Of a DNA stretch of 6,526 nt, positions 6,166-6,526 are shown one piece after another; the stretch's first letter is position 1, and every line of letters starts with the position of its first letter. The position numbers and the translations under genes are program-made. Below the pieces are notes generated by a model. It was given only the letters and a program-made list of their open reading frames with translations. It did no database searches and was not told the origin of the DNA. The DNA is from an uncultured Clostridia bacterium. GTDB lineage: Bacteria; Bacillota; Clostridia; UBA1381. Where the stretch lies: contig CAKSGG010000168.1 in NCBI GenBank assembly GCA_934454215.1, positions 1 through 6,526 of the forward strand, read 5' to 3'.

Positions 6166-6171
6166 CCTCCC
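6166..6171 (-). promoter_or_regulatory. Ribosome binding site fixing the acyltransferase start
   Basis: GGGAGG follows two bases after the upstream gene's TAA stop and lies 9 nt before the ATG at 6156. A nearer ATG at 6161 is out of frame and reads only ATG CAA TGA, its stop overlapping the real start as ATGA. Longer in-frame starts at 6249 or 6180 lie inside or across the previous gene and lack such a site. Confidence 0.75.
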
Positions 6172-6172
6172 T

Positions 6173-6526
6173 TTATTCATCTCGTATAACCGCCATGTAC
6201 CAGCAATGATTGTCTCTTGCATGAATAAAGCATTTATCACCTGAAGCAATGTCGCTTGCCGAGCCTTTTTTCACCTCTGCACTGCCTGCTCCGACGTTAA
6301 TAATGTATACGCTGTTTTCGTTCTTTATTGCACGCTGTACCGTTGTACGCTCTACGCTACCGTCGTCCTCTCTTTTTACAAACATTGTCTTATATCTTAC
6401 CCAGCCCTCCTGAGTATCCGTCACTTCGCCGTAAGCCGTATATCCGATTGACATAAAGTTCGGATTGTCCGCCGAACCGGGGTTTTCGTTGATTTCGTAA
6501 AGCTCTCCCGGGTCAACAAGAACCAT
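6173..6526 (-). CDS. C-terminal part of an unidentified beta-rich protein
   Basis: An open frame of 117 codons running from the right edge to a TAA at 6173-6175. A Met codon falls exactly on the window edge, so it is probably internal and the gene probably extends beyond the window. The sequence alternates polar and hydrophobic residues with many Thr, Val and Gly, suggesting beta strands. It ends SASDIASGDKCFIHARDNHC followed by WYMAVIRDE, a pattern resembling small beta-barrel tails of clostridial secreted or S-layer proteins (xDIxxGDxxxxx, then a final strand). I do not recognise the family. No signal peptide or membrane segment is visible in the part present. It precedes the acyltransferase gene by 16 nt and its stop codon touches that gene's ribosome binding site. 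Confidence 0.7.
   Translation of the reverse strand: MVLVDPGELYEINENPGSADNPNFMSIGYTAYGEVTDTQEGWVRYKTMFVKREDDGSVERTTVQRAIKNENSVYIINVGAGSAEVKKGSASDIASGDKCFIHARDNHCWYMAVIRDE

Noticed and set aside
6157..6249. Longer acyltransferase starting at 6249
   Set aside because: It would overlap the upstream gene by about 77 nt, and the strong GGGAGG lies before the ATG at 6156.
1..6526. tRNA, rRNA, CRISPR array, insertion sequence, prophage or known riboswitch
   Set aside because: No cloverleaf, regularly spaced repeats, transposase or integrase frame, or recognisable riboswitch core was seen on either strand.

Overview
The window looks like a piece of chromosome from a Gram-positive, Bacillota/Clostridia-type anaerobe. 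The reasons are strong GGAGG-type ribosome binding sites before nearly every gene, a lipoprotein sugar-binding protein, LplB/YtcP-type permeases, an S-layer-homology (SLH) anchored surface protein, and an acyltransferase of a type common in Firmicutes. SLH proteins beside a CUT1 sugar importer suggest a plant- or mucus-polysaccharide user such as a gut clostridium. The genus cannot be fixed from this sequence. All convincing genes lie on the minus strand, so the text below reads from high to low coordinates.

Region 1 (6526 to about 5274): the C-terminal 117 residues of an unidentified beta-rich protein, cut by the window edge. After 16 nt comes a 283-residue acyltransferase-like protein of the NAT_N/GNAT_C type. 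A probable intrinsic terminator abuts its stop codon.

Region 2 (about 5273 to 5017): an intergenic leader. It holds a candidate promoter (about 5191-5219), then an unannotated 25-codon basic small ORF with a good ribosome binding site (5080-5157). The last two thirds of that ORF fold into a long imperfect hairpin (5081-5135). A second, short GC-rich hairpin (5033-5047) sits just before the Shine-Dalgarno of the next gene. This is the most unusual part of the window.

Region 3 (5016 to 1): a tightly spaced operon of five genes: solute-binding lipoprotein, permease 1 (LplB type), permease 2 (YtcP/LplC type), an SLH-domain surface protein, and the first 60 codons of another secreted protein running off the left edge. 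Gaps are 15, 12, 36 and 17 nt. No ATPase is encoded in the window, as is usual for this importer class, which borrows an MsmX-like ATPase. The probable role is capture and import of an oligosaccharide, with wall-attached and secreted partners helping to bind or degrade the polymer outside the cell.

The lipoprotein gene (first) and the SLH gene (fourth) share a nearly identical translation-start module: a GC hairpin, then GGAATGGAG(G/A)ATTTT, then ATG. In each, a tiny ORF ends on the start codon. The permease genes lack this. No RNA genes, CRISPR arrays, insertion sequences or phage genes were seen.
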